64,000 nt of DNA, from assembly GCF_020400585.1 (NCBI RefSeq), contig NZ_JAINVF010000005.1:124001-188000 (forward strand), read 5' to 3'. Position 1 is the first letter of the stretch. Each line of letters opens with the position of its first letter. This document shows, piece after piece, positions 48,776 through 57,773 of this stretch. The translations under genes were made by a program, and so were the position numbers. Origin of the DNA: Streptomyces sp. NK08204 (GTDB lineage Bacteria > Actinomycetota > Actinomycetes > Streptomycetales > Streptomycetaceae). Under the pieces are notes generated by a model. The model did no database searches. It saw only the letters and a program-made list of their open reading frames with translations, and was not told the origin of the DNA.

Positions 48776-49320
48776 GGGCGCCGCCGCTGGAGCACAGCGC
48801 GGGCGCGGCGGCCGTACAGGCTGATCCGGTCCTGACGGTCGCCCCGCAGGGCCGTACCGGGCACGGCCCGCCCCGCTCGCCGTCGGCGCCCGTCGCGGCG
48901 GCGGGTTGTGGATGCTCGACCGGGGGGGGCAGACGGAGGTTCCCTGGGCGTGCGACACAGGAGTTGGTCGTCGTACCCGCGCACGCCGGGCCGGGGGACC
49001 GTTGCTGACGCTCGTGCCGCATGCGCACGGCGGGGTGGCCATGGCCCTGGACGCTCTGCCGGCCAGCGGCGGCACTCGGGCTCGGTGAGCGGGTGCCTGG
49101 GATGACCAGGTGCTTGGGATGATCGGCGCGTACACCGCGAAGCGGCGAGCAGTTCGGCTGCTGCACGCCGGGTTCGGCGCGGACACGGAGTACGCCCTGC
49201 ACCGGTACCACGCCTGGGCCGAGCACCTGGAACCGGCGCTCGGCCCGCCGGGCGCTCACGCAGAGGCGCTGGGGGACCTGCTGGCGGCGCATCCGCTCAG
49301 CGGACCCACGACCTGTCCCA
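48776..49320. other. Probable gene debris, not identified
   Basis: 545 bp with short plus-strand coding-like stretches in different frames, such as PHAHGGVAMALDALPAS and RLLHAGFGADTEYALHRYHAWAEHL, broken by stops and homopolymer runs (a run of eight G near 48920). This looks like one or more decayed genes. I do not recognise the families. Confidence 0.45.
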
Positions 49321-49668
49321 CTACAGGACGAAGCCCTGCTGGCCGTCGTCGGTGACGACCGGGCGGCCCGCGGCGGCCCAGACCTGCATGCCGCCGTCGA
49401 CGTTCACCGCGTCGATGCCCTGCTGGACCAGGTACATCGTGACCTGGGCCGAGCGACCACCGGAGCGGCAGATGACGTGTACGCGGCCGTCCTGTGGGGC
49501 GGCCTCGGTCAGCTCGCCGTAACGGGCGACGAACTCGCTGATGGGGATGTGCAGCGCCCCCGCGGCGTGGCCCGCCTGCCACTCGTCGTCCTCGCGGACG
49601 TCCAGCAGGAAGTCGCCGTCCTTGAGGTCCGTGACCTCGACCGTGGGAACACCAGCTCCGAAACTCAT
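49321..49668 (-). CDS. Rhodanese-like domain protein
   Basis: A 115-residue single rhodanese domain. FLLDVREDDEWQAGHAAGALHIPISEF is the conserved first half, and the active-site loop is VICRSGGRS, with Cys followed by the anion-binding loop residues. The expected role is sulfur transfer or phosphatase-like anion binding. ATG 49668 opens a compact, complete domain. The J-domain gene lies 31 bp upstream on the same strand. Confidence 0.9.
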   Translation of the reverse strand: MSFGAGVPTVEVTDLKDGDFLLDVREDDEWQAGHAAGALHIPISEFVARYGELTEAAPQDGRVHVICRSGGRSAQVTMYLVQQGIDAVNVDGGMQVWAAAGRPVVTDDGQQGFVL

Positions 49669-49699
49669 GCCTCCGACGCTACCCGACGGATCGCGTGGT

Positions 49700-50512
49700 T
49701 CACTCCCCCGCCAGCAGGCCCGCCAGCTCGGTCTCCCGCTCGGTGATGTCGGTGTGCAGTTTGCCCGCGATCTCGTCCAGCAGGCCGTCGGGATCGTCCG
49801 GGGCGAGGCGGAGCATGGCGGCGATCGCACCCTCCTCCAGTTCGCGGGCGACCAGGGTGAGCAGTTCCTTGCGCTGGGCGAGCCATTCGAGGCGGTCGTA
49901 CAGCTCCTCGCTGGGGCTCGGGAGACGCTCGGGCGGTACGGGCCCCGCCGCCCATTCCTCTGCCAGCTCCGTCAGCTGGGTCTCGTCGCCGCGGGCGTAC
50001 GCGGCGTTGACGCGGATGAGGAACTCCTCGCGCCGCTGCCGTTCGTTCTCCTCCTGCGCGAGGTCGGGGTGGACCTTGCGGGCCAGCTCGCGGTAGAGCT
50101 TGCGCGCCTCTTCGCTGGGACGCACCCGCTCCGGAGGCCGTACGGCCTGGTCGGTGAGCATCGCGGCGGCCTCCGGGAACAGACCGTGGCCGTCCATCCA
50201 GCCGTGCAGGAGTTCTTCGACACCGGGGAGGGGCTGGACGCGGGCGCGGGCCTCCTCGGCACGGCGGAGGTCCTCGGGATCGCCGCTGCGGGCGGCCCGG
50301 GCCTCGGCGATCCGTGCGTCCAGTTCCTCGAGGCGGGCGTAGAGCGGGCCGAGTTTCTGATCGTGCAGCCGGGAGAAGTTCTCGACCTCGACGCGGAAGG
50401 TCTCCACCGCGATCTCGTACTCGATCAAGGCCTGCTCGGCGGCCCGTACGGCTTGTTCGAGCCGCTCCTCGGGCCGCGGTGCCTGGGACTGCTCGGCTTC
50501 CGGGGTCGTCAC
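49700..50512 (-). CDS. J-domain-containing coiled-coil protein
   Basis: 270 residues. A long N-terminal helical/coiled-coil segment (~18-90, rich in Glu, Arg and Ala) is followed by a J-domain-like helix pair with YRELARKVHPDLAQEENERQRREEFLIRVNAAYARGD; the HPD tripeptide that stimulates Hsp70/DnaK is intact. The C-terminal ~90 residues are again helical. It is probably a DnaK co-chaperone for an unknown client. GTG 50512 is taken as the start, preceded by GGGGCGC. Confidence 0.82.
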   Translation of the reverse strand: MTTPEAEQSQAPRPEERLEQAVRAAEQALIEYEIAVETFRVEVENFSRLHDQKLGPLYARLEELDARIAEARAARSGDPEDLRRAEEARARVQPLPGVEELLHGWMDGHGLFPEAAAMLTDQAVRPPERVRPSEEARKLYRELARKVHPDLAQEENERQRREEFLIRVNAAYARGDETQLTELAEEWAAGPVPPERLPSPSEELYDRLEWLAQRKELLTLVARELEEGAIAAMLRLAPDDPDGLLDEIAGKLHTDITERETELAGLLAGE

Positions 50513-50658
50513 GCGCCCCAGGGTAGCCGTTGCGCTGGGCTCGGACCGGGGAGCGGTGTCTCGCCGTAGCGCTGCGGGCCTTCGCCGGGTGCGGCCTCGT
50601 CGTGGCTGGTCGCGCAGTGCCTCTCGCCCCTCCGGGGGCTGCTGCGGGCTGTCGCCCG

Positions 50659-52080
50659 TCACACCCCCAGCTCGGCCGCGACCCGGCCCGTCCGGATGCC
50701 CGTGACCAGTTCGGCGTGGTCCGCCTCCGTGCGGTCGGCGTAGGTGACGGCGAAGGCGGCTATCGCCTCGTCCAGCTCCTCGTTCTTTCCGCAATAGCCG
50801 GCGATGAGGCGCGGGTCGGCGCCATGGGCGTGGGCACGGGCCAGCAGGGCGCCGGTCATGCGGCCGTAGTCGTCCATCTGGTCGGCGGCGAGGGCGGCCG
50901 GGTCGACGCTGCCCTTGCGGTTGCGGAACTGACGCACCTGGTAGGGCCGCCCGTCGACCGTCGTCCAGCCCAGCAGGATGTCGCTGACGACCTGCATCCG
51001 CTGCTGGCCGAGGACCACCCGGCGGCCCTCGTGGGCCACCGGTGCTGCCTGGAGGCCGGCCGTGGCCAGATGCGGGACGAGCGCCGAGGGGCGAGCCTCC
51101 TTCACCTGGAGCACCAGCGGCTGTCCGCGGTGATCGAGGAGCAGCACCACGTACGAGCGGGTGCCCACGCTGCCGGTGCCGACGACGCGGAAGGCCACAT
51201 CGTGCACGGCATGCCGGGCAAGCAGCGGGAGGCGGTCCTCGGACAGCGTCGTGACGTACTGCTCCAGGGACGCGGCCACTGCGGCTGCCTCGGCGTCCGG
51301 GACGCGGCGCAGGACCGGGGGCGCGTCCACGAACCGGCGTCCGCCGTCCTCGGTGGCCTCGGTCGACTTCGCGGCGAACCGGCCGCTGGTGTTGGCGCGC
51401 GCCTTCTCCGAGACCCGTTCCAGCGTGCCGATCAGGTCGTGGGCGTCGGTGTGCGAGACCAGTTCCTCGTCCGCGATGGCGTTCCAGGCGTCCAGCGCGG
51501 GCAGCTTGGCGAGCAGCCGCATGGTGCGGCGGTAGGCGCCGGCCGCGTCCTGCGCCGCCGCGCGGCAGGTGTCCTCGTCTGCGCCCGCCTCACGCCCGGC
51601 CAGCACCAAAGAGGCCGCGAGCCGCTTCAGGTCCCACTCCCAGGGGCCGTGCACGGTCTCGTCGAAGTCGTTCAGGTCGATGACCAGGCCGCCGCGGGCG
51701 TCGCCGTAGAGGCCGAAGTTGGCGGCGTGGGCGTCGCCGCATATCTGGGTGCCGATCCTGGTCGTCGGGGTGCGCGCGAGGTCGTACGCCATGAGGCCGG
51801 CCGAGCCGCGCAGGAAGGCGAACGGGGTCGCGGCCATCCGCCCCACCCGGATCGGGGTCAGCTCAGGGATGCGTCCGGCATTGGACTCCTCGACCGCGCT
51901 CACCGCGTCCGGGCGGGAGCCGTCGAGGTCGAAGGTGCGGTGCGTGCAGCGCGGCACGCTCGCCCGCAGCGCCTTGCCCTCCTCCTTCGGGGTGCCCGGG
52001 GACGGCCACCGCGCAAAGCCGCGCACCTGGGGCAGCCTCCGACCCGTCGGCCGAGCCGCTCCCGCACCCGCTTCGGTCAC
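50659..52080 (-). CDS. DUF2252-family protein
   Basis: About 473 residues. The motifs FAFLRGSAGLMAYDLA, ICGDAHAANFGLYGDARG and IDLNDFDETVHGPWEWDLKRLAASL match DUF2252. The family's kinase-like features (GDxHxxN and DFD resembling the APH catalytic and metal loops) suggest a phosphotransferase, but the substrate is unknown. GTG 52080 is chosen because GGGGGAGG stands 8 bases upstream; GTG 52083 and an upstream ATG (52176) are possible. Confidence 0.85.
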   Translation of the reverse strand: MTEAGAGAARPTGRRLPQVRGFARWPSPGTPKEEGKALRASVPRCTHRTFDLDGSRPDAVSAVEESNAGRIPELTPIRVGRMAATPFAFLRGSAGLMAYDLARTPTTRIGTQICGDAHAANFGLYGDARGGLVIDLNDFDETVHGPWEWDLKRLAASLVLAGREAGADEDTCRAAAQDAAGAYRRTMRLLAKLPALDAWNAIADEELVSHTDAHDLIGTLERVSEKARANTSGRFAAKSTEATEDGGRRFVDAPPVLRRVPDAEAAAVAASLEQYVTTLSEDRLPLLARHAVHDVAFRVVGTGSVGTRSYVVLLLDHRGQPLVLQVKEARPSALVPHLATAGLQAAPVAHEGRRVVLGQQRMQVVSDILLGWTTVDGRPYQVRQFRNRKGSVDPAALAADQMDDYGRMTGALLARAHAHGADPRLIAGYCGKNEELDEAIAAFAVTYADRTEADHAELVTGIRTGRVAAELGV

Positions 52081-52326
52081 CACGACCGCCTCCCCCGCAA
52101 CCCGTACATGCGCTCGCGCGAACAGTGGCACGAATCCCGCCACGAACTTCGACACGAACCGCGCCACGAACATCAACTCGTGCAGACCGTACAGCGGACG
52201 GCTGAATCACGTCAGACCCTGTGGAAAACCCAGCCGTTGTGGACAAACCCCGGCACGAGCACCCACGCCGCGCTGTGCCCGCACACCTCACGCACACCAC
52301 CGGCCGCGCCCGCGGCCACGGTGCCG

Positions 52327-53787
52327 TCAGGACTTGGGCAGCGTGTCGACGTAGTGGCTCCCCGAGGCGGCGTAGGCGGCCACGGCCTTCTCGGCGTCCT
52401 TCGCGGACAGAGCCTTGCCGGAGCGGTAGTAGAGCCAGTCGACCCGCATGTCCCAGGCGCGCGGCGCCCCCTTGAACGGAAGGTCGATGAACCACGCGCT
52501 GAAGTTGATGCTCATGCGCTCGCGCGGGAAGTACCCGCCGCTGCTCGAGAACAGCCTCTGGCCGTCCATGGAGTAGGTGGTCACCCCGTCCACGGAGGTG
52601 ATCACCATGGTGTGCCAGCCGCCGAGCTTCTGCGTACGGGAGCGGGTGACCCGGTCCCCCACGCTGCTGAGGTCACTGCTGCGCCAGCTCGTCGTGTCGA
52701 GCCGGGGGCCCAGCACTCCCCATCCGCCGTTGGGCATGTACTCGTAGTCGAGTTCGCTGTACTTCGACGACGCGTGGTCCGGGGAGATGGTGAAGAAGGA
52801 CTGGGAGACGTGGTCGCCGTCGCTGCCGCTCGCCGGGCCGTCGCTGAAGTACACCCGGGCGACGAGGGTGCCGGTCAAGACGGTCGGGCCGGTGCGGTGG
52901 AACTCGGACTGCCGGGTGCCCTGCGCGGTTCCGTCCGTGACAGCCCGCAGCTGCAGGGCCTGACCTGCACGGCCGTCCTCCCCGGCGGGGAAACTGACGC
53001 CCTTCGCCGACCAGGTGTCCTTGATCCCCGGGCCGCCTTCGCCGCTGCGCACCTCCCAGCCATGGGCAGAGAGCGCCGGGTCGTCGGCACCCGTGTAGTC
53101 GAAGTCGTCGAAGAGGACGCCCGCGGGCGTCGTGGCCGCGGCCGGCCTGTGCGCGCTGGAGGCGGAAGAGGCCGCGCCGGGCCCGGGAGCAGCGGTACCC
53201 CCGTCCGGTTCCTCCCCCCAGACCAGGGCTCCGTCGAGGTACGCGGTCACGAGCTTCGACGGCGTGTAGGTGGTGTCCTTGGCGTTGAACGAGCGGTCGT
53301 CCGACTGGTTCAGCCTCTTGTGGTCGACGCGGTAGAGCTGAAGTCCGATGCCCTCGCTGGACTTGCCGGGGGCAAGGCTGCCCGCAGCCGCGGTGAAGCC
53401 GATCTGGAGGTAGTGGTCGGCATGCGGGGCCGGACGGCCCGCCCGGTCTGTCGTCTGGGTGATGTACGAGCAGCCGAGGGAGGTCTGGACGCAGTTCGAG
53501 CCGTACGCGGAGCCGCCGTCCGCCGTGTAGTAGTACCGCAGCGTCACATCGCGCAGATCGACGGGCCTACCGGAGCTGTTGATGACTTCCACCCACGGCT
53601 TCGCCACGGTGGTCGTGGCCGGGGCACCGGTTCGATACCGAACCGTGAGCACAGGGGCTTCGGACTCGCCGGACCGCCACAGAGAATGGAACACGACGCC
53701 ACCCGCGACGAGGAGGCACACGAGGAGCACGAGCACGGCTGCGTTTCGTGCGCGTCGAGGAGAGTCGGAGTTGCGGCGGCGGCTCAC
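52327..53787 (-). CDS. Membrane-anchored or secreted CBM3-GH16 protein
   Basis: 486 residues. An N-terminal membrane helix or uncleaved signal (RNAAVLVLLVCLLVAGGVVF) is followed by a family-3 carbohydrate-binding-like module (~45-200; WVEVINSSGRPVDLRDVTLRYYYTADG, GKSSEGIGLQLYRVD). A Ser/Ala/Pro linker leads to a GH16-like beta-jelly-roll, where SELDYEYMPNGG carries Glu345-x-Asp347-x-Glu349, the ExDxE catalytic pattern. It would bind cellulose-like glycan and cut beta-glucan outside the cell. GTG 53787 (VSRRRNSD) follows GGGGG. It faces a GT2 synthase gene across 382 bp. Confidence 0.8.
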   Translation of the reverse strand: MSRRRNSDSPRRARNAAVLVLLVCLLVAGGVVFHSLWRSGESEAPVLTVRYRTGAPATTTVAKPWVEVINSSGRPVDLRDVTLRYYYTADGGSAYGSNCVQTSLGCSYITQTTDRAGRPAPHADHYLQIGFTAAAGSLAPGKSSEGIGLQLYRVDHKRLNQSDDRSFNAKDTTYTPSKLVTAYLDGALVWGEEPDGGTAAPGPGAASSASSAHRPAAATTPAGVLFDDFDYTGADDPALSAHGWEVRSGEGGPGIKDTWSAKGVSFPAGEDGRAGQALQLRAVTDGTAQGTRQSEFHRTGPTVLTGTLVARVYFSDGPASGSDGDHVSQSFFTISPDHASSKYSELDYEYMPNGGWGVLGPRLDTTSWRSSDLSSVGDRVTRSRTQKLGGWHTMVITSVDGVTTYSMDGQRLFSSSGGYFPRERMSINFSAWFIDLPFKGAPRAWDMRVDWLYYRSGKALSAKDAEKAVAAYAASGSHYVDTLPKS

Positions 53788-54169
53788 GAAAAGCCCCCGC
53801 GGCGTGCGGCCGAGAAGGCCCGCTGCTTCTCGTATCTGCGGCTGATCACCGCAGGCAGCGTAGTCAAACTCGGTAAGACGCTCCAGAGGCGTCCCATGTT
53901 TCAACCCTGCCGGTGTGCTTTTCGTCACTTGCCTAGGGGTCATCCGATGGCACCCTATGGGGCGCACTGTCGGAATTGTCGCGCCTTTGTCGTGCAAACG
54001 GGACGCATGGAGTTCGCCTGCGGTTCCATTACGCCGTCGCTGACCGCGCCCTGCCGCCGGGCTTGCAATGGGCCGACGCGGCCTGGGTGCTGTATTTTCC
54101 GGGTGGCGTTTTCATGCCGTGCGCACAGCGGTGGGGCGTTGTGCGAATGATTCCTTGGGGGGATCACCA
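53788..54169. other. Divergent intergenic region between CBM3-GH16 and GT2 genes
   Basis: 382 bp. It contains a run of moderately AT-rich sequence (53900-54000, with CTTTTCGTCACTTGCC) likely to hold the two promoters. I see no gene; the open frames entering it from both sides lack similarity. Confidence 0.4.
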
Positions 54170-55354
54170 GTGGTGGACACCACGGCGCGCCGTACGCGTG
54201 CCGAGTCGCCGCGCGCAGCGCGCAGCAGACACCGAAGAGGCCGCGGTTCGCAGGCCGAACCGCAGAGCGATGTCGTCTACGAGACCGTCGTCCTCGTTCC
54301 GGCCCGGAACGAGGAGGTCGGAGTCCTCACGTCGTTGGAGTCCCTGGCGGCGCAGACCCGGCGCCCGGATCTCATCGTCGTGGTGGTCAACAACTCGACC
54401 GACCGCACCGAGGAATACGCGCGCCGGTTCGCCGACGACGAGCGCTCGCCGCTGACCGTCGTCCTGACCTTCGACAACAACCCGCACAAGAAGGCGGGCG
54501 CGCTCAACTTCGGACTCAGCTGGCTCAGGGAGTCCGTCGGCGGGCGGTTGAACAACCGGGTGCGGCACGTCCTCGTCATGGACGCCGACACGGAACTGCA
54601 CCCGCGGTTCATCGAGCGAGCCCGCAACGTCATCGCGTCCGACCCCGAACTCGGCGGCGTCAGCGCCGCCTGCCTCGGCCGCACCGACCTGTGGCGCAAT
54701 CCCTGGCAGCGGTTCCTCCTCGGCATGCAGATCATCGAGTACGGCCGGGCCGCCAACGCGCGGTACCGACAGGACGTGCACACCATGTCGGGGGCCGGCT
54801 CCTTCTACCGGGCCGAGGCACTGCAGGGCCTGATCGACTGGCGGGGCGAGGTCTTCTGGGAAGACCACAGGAACCTGGTCGAGGACTACGAGACCACGCT
54901 GGCCCTGAAGGAGTCGGGCTGGAAGGTGACCGCCAACCAGCTCTGCATCGCCTACACCGACCTCATGCCCACGCTGCGGGAGCTGATCCAGCAGCGCGAG
55001 CGGTGGAGCCGCGGGACCGTGGACACCCTGCGCCGCCGCGGCTGGACGAAGTTCACCTGGCACTCCATCACCACCATCGCCATGGGGCTGATCGGCTTCG
55101 CCTACATCCTGGGATGGGGTTCCCGGCAGCTCATCCTGCTCGCTGAGTACGGCTTCCACCACCAGGCCCTGCTCTGGGCGCTCTTCGCGTTCTGGATCGT
55201 CTATCCCGCGCTCCGGGTCCGGAACCTCGGCTGGAAGGCGATGCTCGTCGAAGCCGTCCTGGTACCCGAGCTGGTGTACACGGTGGTCCGGATGTATTGG
55301 CTCATTTCGTCGATCATCAAGTCGTATGTGACCCGCGTGTCCGCGTGGAAGTAG
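54170..55354 (+). CDS. GT2-family processive glycosyltransferase (membrane)
   Basis: 394 residues. The GT-A fold shows VLVPARNEEVGVLTSLESL, FDNNPHKKAGALNFGL, the DxD motif DADTE (Asp138, Asp140), VEDYETTLAL supplying the catalytic-base Asp, and QRERW (275-279), the Q-x-x-R-W motif of processive synthases such as cellulose, chitin and hyaluronan synthases. Hydrophobic helices (~305-325, 340-365, 370-395) form the C-terminal membrane part. GGGGGG precedes GTG 54170. With the divergent CBM3-GH16 protein it suggests synthesis and trimming of a beta-glucan. Confidence 0.88.
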   Translation: MVDTTARRTRAESPRAARSRHRRGRGSQAEPQSDVVYETVVLVPARNEEVGVLTSLESLAAQTRRPDLIVVVVNNSTDRTEEYARRFADDERSPLTVVLTFDNNPHKKAGALNFGLSWLRESVGGRLNNRVRHVLVMDADTELHPRFIERARNVIASDPELGGVSAACLGRTDLWRNPWQRFLLGMQIIEYGRAANARYRQDVHTMSGAGSFYRAEALQGLIDWRGEVFWEDHRNLVEDYETTLALKESGWKVTANQLCIAYTDLMPTLRELIQQRERWSRGTVDTLRRRGWTKFTWHSITTIAMGLIGFAYILGWGSRQLILLAEYGFHHQALLWALFAFWIVYPALRVRNLGWKAMLVEAVLVPELVYTVVRMYWLISSIIKSYVTRVSAWK

Positions 55355-55367
55355 ATCAGGGAGAGAG

Positions 55368-55562
55368 ATGAACACCCTCAGGGGCTTGGGGGCGTGCGCG
55401 GTGCTGGCTGGCATCGCCTACGCGGTGACCAAGGTGGCAACCGTCGACCAGCTGATGCTCGGTGTCACCGTCTCGGTCGTAGCCGCGTCTCTGATCACGT
55501 ACCTGGGGTCCGTCAGGCGACGCCGCATGGACCGCCGCACGGCCAACGGAAGAGCCAGGTAA
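55368..55562 (+). CDS. Small membrane protein downstream of GT2
   Basis: 64 residues with two hydrophobic helices (GLGACAVLAGIAYAVTKVA and LGVTVSVVAASLITYLG) and a very basic tail (RRRRMDRRTANGRAR). GGGAGAGAG lies directly before ATG 55368, 13 bp after the GT2 stop, so it is co-transcribed. It may be an accessory subunit of the synthase. I know no characterised homologue. Confidence 0.7.
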   Translation: MNTLRGLGACAVLAGIAYAVTKVATVDQLMLGVTVSVVAASLITYLGSVRRRRMDRRTANGRAR

Positions 55563-55702
55563 CAGGTAACAGGCGCGCCGTTCTCGGGGCTTGAGCGAGC
55601 CCCGAGCCCCGACCCGGCCGCAACCCTCCGCGAGACATTCGTCACATGAAGGGGAGATCGACGAAGATCGACGAACAAACGGGTCCGCACCGATCGGAAA
55701 GA

Positions 55703-55740
55703 AGGAACGGGCGGCATCGTGATCGATGCCGCCCGTTCCT
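55703..55740. terminator. Terminator between the GT2 operon and tRNA-Leu
   Basis: A perfect 17-bp stem (55703-55719 with 55724-55740) with the tetraloop TGAT lies just beyond the 3' end of the tRNA on the minus strand and also downstream of the GT2 operon, so it is bidirectional. Confidence 0.85.
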
Positions 55741-55746
55741 ACGGTG

Positions 55747-55830
55747 TGCGCGAGGGGGGAGTTGAACCCCCACGCCCTTGCGGGCACTGGAACCTGAATC
55801 CAGCGCGTCTGCCTATTCCGCCACCCGCGC
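55747..55830 (-). tRNA. tRNA-Leu (anticodon CAG)
   Basis: On the minus strand the 84-nt sequence starts GCGCGGGTGGCGGAATAGG and folds as a class II tRNA. The acceptor GCGCGGG pairs with CTCGCGC (one G-U). The anticodon stem CTGGA/TCCAG holds the loop TTCAGGT (CAG). The long variable arm is GCCCGCAAGGGC, and the T arm GGGGG-TTCAACT-CCCCC is canonical. The discriminator is A; CCA is not encoded. It is a normal working tRNA, useful as a contrast to the tRNA-like array at 14.6 kb. Confidence 0.97.
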
Positions 55831-56290
55831 ATTGGGTGTGTCTTCCGGTTCCTTCCCTTTCGGGCTGGCCCCTTCCGACATCGAGAACATTAGCACGTCG
55901 CACGGGGTGGATTCACATCCCTTCCCTCCCGGCCCCCGCACCACCCGGCACCCCCGCACCCGCCCGCACCAGCCCGGCCCGACCACCCGCACGATCCGGC
56001 ACGAGCCCGCACAAGTGCCCGCACGAGTGCCCGCACGAGCCCGCACGTGTCAGGAGCCCTTGTTCACACGTATCAACCTCGTACCGGTCCCGGCCGTCTC
56101 CCCCGGAGGGGGACAGGTCCGCCGTCCGGTGCGGGACACTGGTCTCAGCCCGCCTTTACGATCCTTGCCAGGAAGGGGAGGAGTTCGCAGGGGAGGCGCT
56201 GGGGGAACCGGCTGATCGCCGGGCGCGTAGATACGATCAGCGAGCAGCAGGTAGTAGAAGGCAGAGCGGCAGCGACGGAGGAGGTGCCCC
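55831..56290. repeat. Intergenic region with GCCCGCACGA-type short repeats upstream of fhaA
   Basis: 460 bp without a gene. Between about 55930 and 56050 the sequence is an imperfect series of CCCGCAC-centred 10-12 bp units (GCCCGCACGAGT, GCCCGCACAAGT). The tRNA-Leu promoter must lie near 55840-55900, where the sequence is AT-richer, and the fhaA promoter is probably after 56150. Confidence 0.55.
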
Positions 56291-57148
56291 ATGGGAGTCC
56301 TGAAGAAGTTCGAGCAGCGTCTCGAAGGCCTGGTCAACGGCACCTTCGCGAAGGTCTTCAAGTCCGAGGTCCAGCCCGTGGAGATCGCCGGCGCGCTCCA
56401 GAGGGAGTGCGACAACAACGCCACCATCTGGAACCGGGACCGCACCGTCGTCCCCAATGACTTCATCGTGGAGCTGAGCGCGCCGGACTACGAGCGCCTC
56501 AGCCCCTACTCCGGGCAGCTCGGCGACGAGCTGGCCGGCATGGTGCGCGACTACGCCAAGCAGCAGCGCTACACCTTCATGGGCCCGATCAAGGTCAACC
56601 TGGAGAAGGCCGAAGACCTCGACACCGGCCTGTACCGGGTCCGCAGCCGCACACTCGCCTCCTCCAGCAGCCAGCAGGCCTCTCCGGCCCCCGCAGCCCC
56701 GCCCGGCCGGCCCGGCCACGGCGCTCCCGGCGGCCACGGCTACCCGCCCGCCCCCGCCGGTGTCCCCCCGATGCCCTCCGCGCCACCGCCCGGCGCCCGC
56801 CCCGGCGGCTACGGCTACCCGCAGCCCGCCGGCCAGCGGCCCCCGGCCACCCCCCCGAGCGGCGGGCGCACCCGCTACTGGATCGAGATCAACGGCACCC
56901 GCCACCAGATCTCCCGCCCGACGCTGGTGCTGGGCCGCAGCACCGACGCCGACGTGCGGATCGACGACCCCGGCGTCTCCCGCCGGCACTGCGAGATCCG
57001 AACCGGAACGCCCTCGACGATCCAGGATCTCGGCTCCACCAACGGCATCGTGGTGGACGGGCAGCACACCACCCGCGCTACGCTCCGCGACGGCTCGCGG
57101 ATCGTCGTGGGCAGCACCACCGTTATCTATAGGCAAGCCGAAGGGTGA
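56291..57148 (+). CDS. fhaA: FhaA: DUF3662 and FHA domain protein
   Basis: 285 residues. The N-terminal DUF3662 domain (MGVLKKFEQRLEGLVNGTFA, residues 1-120) is joined by a Pro/Gly/Ala/Tyr-rich linker to a C-terminal FHA domain (~205-275) with LVLGRSTDADVRID, VSRRHCEIR and LGSTNGIVVDG, the phosphothreonine-binding residues. In mycobacteria FhaA (FipA-like) binds phosphorylated MviN/PknB substrates and tunes peptidoglycan synthesis. GGAGGAGG precedes ATG 56291. It is the first gene of the six-gene cluster. Confidence 0.95.
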   Translation: MGVLKKFEQRLEGLVNGTFAKVFKSEVQPVEIAGALQRECDNNATIWNRDRTVVPNDFIVELSAPDYERLSPYSGQLGDELAGMVRDYAKQQRYTFMGPIKVNLEKAEDLDTGLYRVRSRTLASSSSQQASPAPAAPPGRPGHGAPGGHGYPPAPAGVPPMPSAPPPGARPGGYGYPQPAGQRPPATPPSGGRTRYWIEINGTRHQISRPTLVLGRSTDADVRIDDPGVSRRHCEIRTGTPSTIQDLGSTNGIVVDGQHTTRATLRDGSRIVVGSTTVIYRQAEG

Positions 57149-57158
57149 AGCGGGGGCA

Positions 57159-57689
57159 ATGTCAGAGCTGACCCTCACGGTCATGCGGCTGGGTTTCCTG
57201 GCCGTACTGTGGCTGTTCGTGATCGTGGCCGTGCAGGTCATCCGGAGCGACCTGTTCGGTACGCGCGTCACCCAGCGCGGATCGCGTAGGGACGCCGGAC
57301 GCCAGCAGCAGGGCACCCGGCAGCAGGCGGCCCGGCAGCAGGCCGCGCCCCCGCAGCAGCGCGGCCAGCAGGGCGGCGGACGGCAGCGCCGCAACGCCCC
57401 CACCAAGCTGGTCGTGACCGAGGGCACCCTCACCGGCACCACCGTGGCGCTCGCGGGTCAGACCATCACCCTGGGCCGGGCGCACGACTCCACGATCGTG
57501 CTGGACGACGACTACGCCTCCAGCCGCCATGCCAGGATCTACCCCGACCGCGACGGCCAGTGGATCGTCGAGGATCTCGGCTCCACCAACGGAACGTACC
57601 TGGACCGGTCCCGGCTGACGACTCCCACACCGATCCCGCTGGGCGCGCCGATCCGCATCGGCAAGACTGTCATCGAGCTGCGGAAGTAG
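57159..57689 (+). CDS. fhaB: FhaB: membrane-anchored FHA protein
   Basis: 176 residues. One N-terminal membrane helix (LTVMRLGFLAVLWLFVIVAVQV) is followed by a Gln/Arg/Ala-rich linker and a C-terminal FHA domain with ITLGRAHDSTIVLDDDYASSRHARIY and DLGSTNGTYLD. The Mycobacterium counterpart is a PknA/B substrate that links kinase signalling to FtsZ/FtsQ and wall synthesis. The ATG is 10 bp after the fhaA stop with GCGGGGGC upstream. Confidence 0.94.
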   Translation: MSELTLTVMRLGFLAVLWLFVIVAVQVIRSDLFGTRVTQRGSRRDAGRQQQGTRQQAARQQAAPPQQRGQQGGGRQRRNAPTKLVVTEGTLTGTTVALAGQTITLGRAHDSTIVLDDDYASSRHARIYPDRDGQWIVEDLGSTNGTYLDRSRLTTPTPIPLGAPIRIGKTVIELRK

Positions 57690-57773
57690 TACGACAATGA
57701 GCGAGCGGAGCGAGCACGCAGCGGCGGACCACACCCCGGTCCCCGGCGCGCTCCCGACCGGAGGGTGGGCAGT

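Noticed and set aside
53788..53960. c-di-GMP-I-like riboswitch upstream of the CBM3-GH16 gene
   Set aside because: GGGACGC and a nearby helix recall GEMM-I aptamers, but the GCAAAGCC-type core, the GNRA tetraloop and its receptor could not be found in the right order.
50530..54150. Plus-strand open frame of 1206 codons
   Set aside because: It runs antisense through the DUF2252 and CBM3-GH16 genes and their intergenic region; no recognisable domain.
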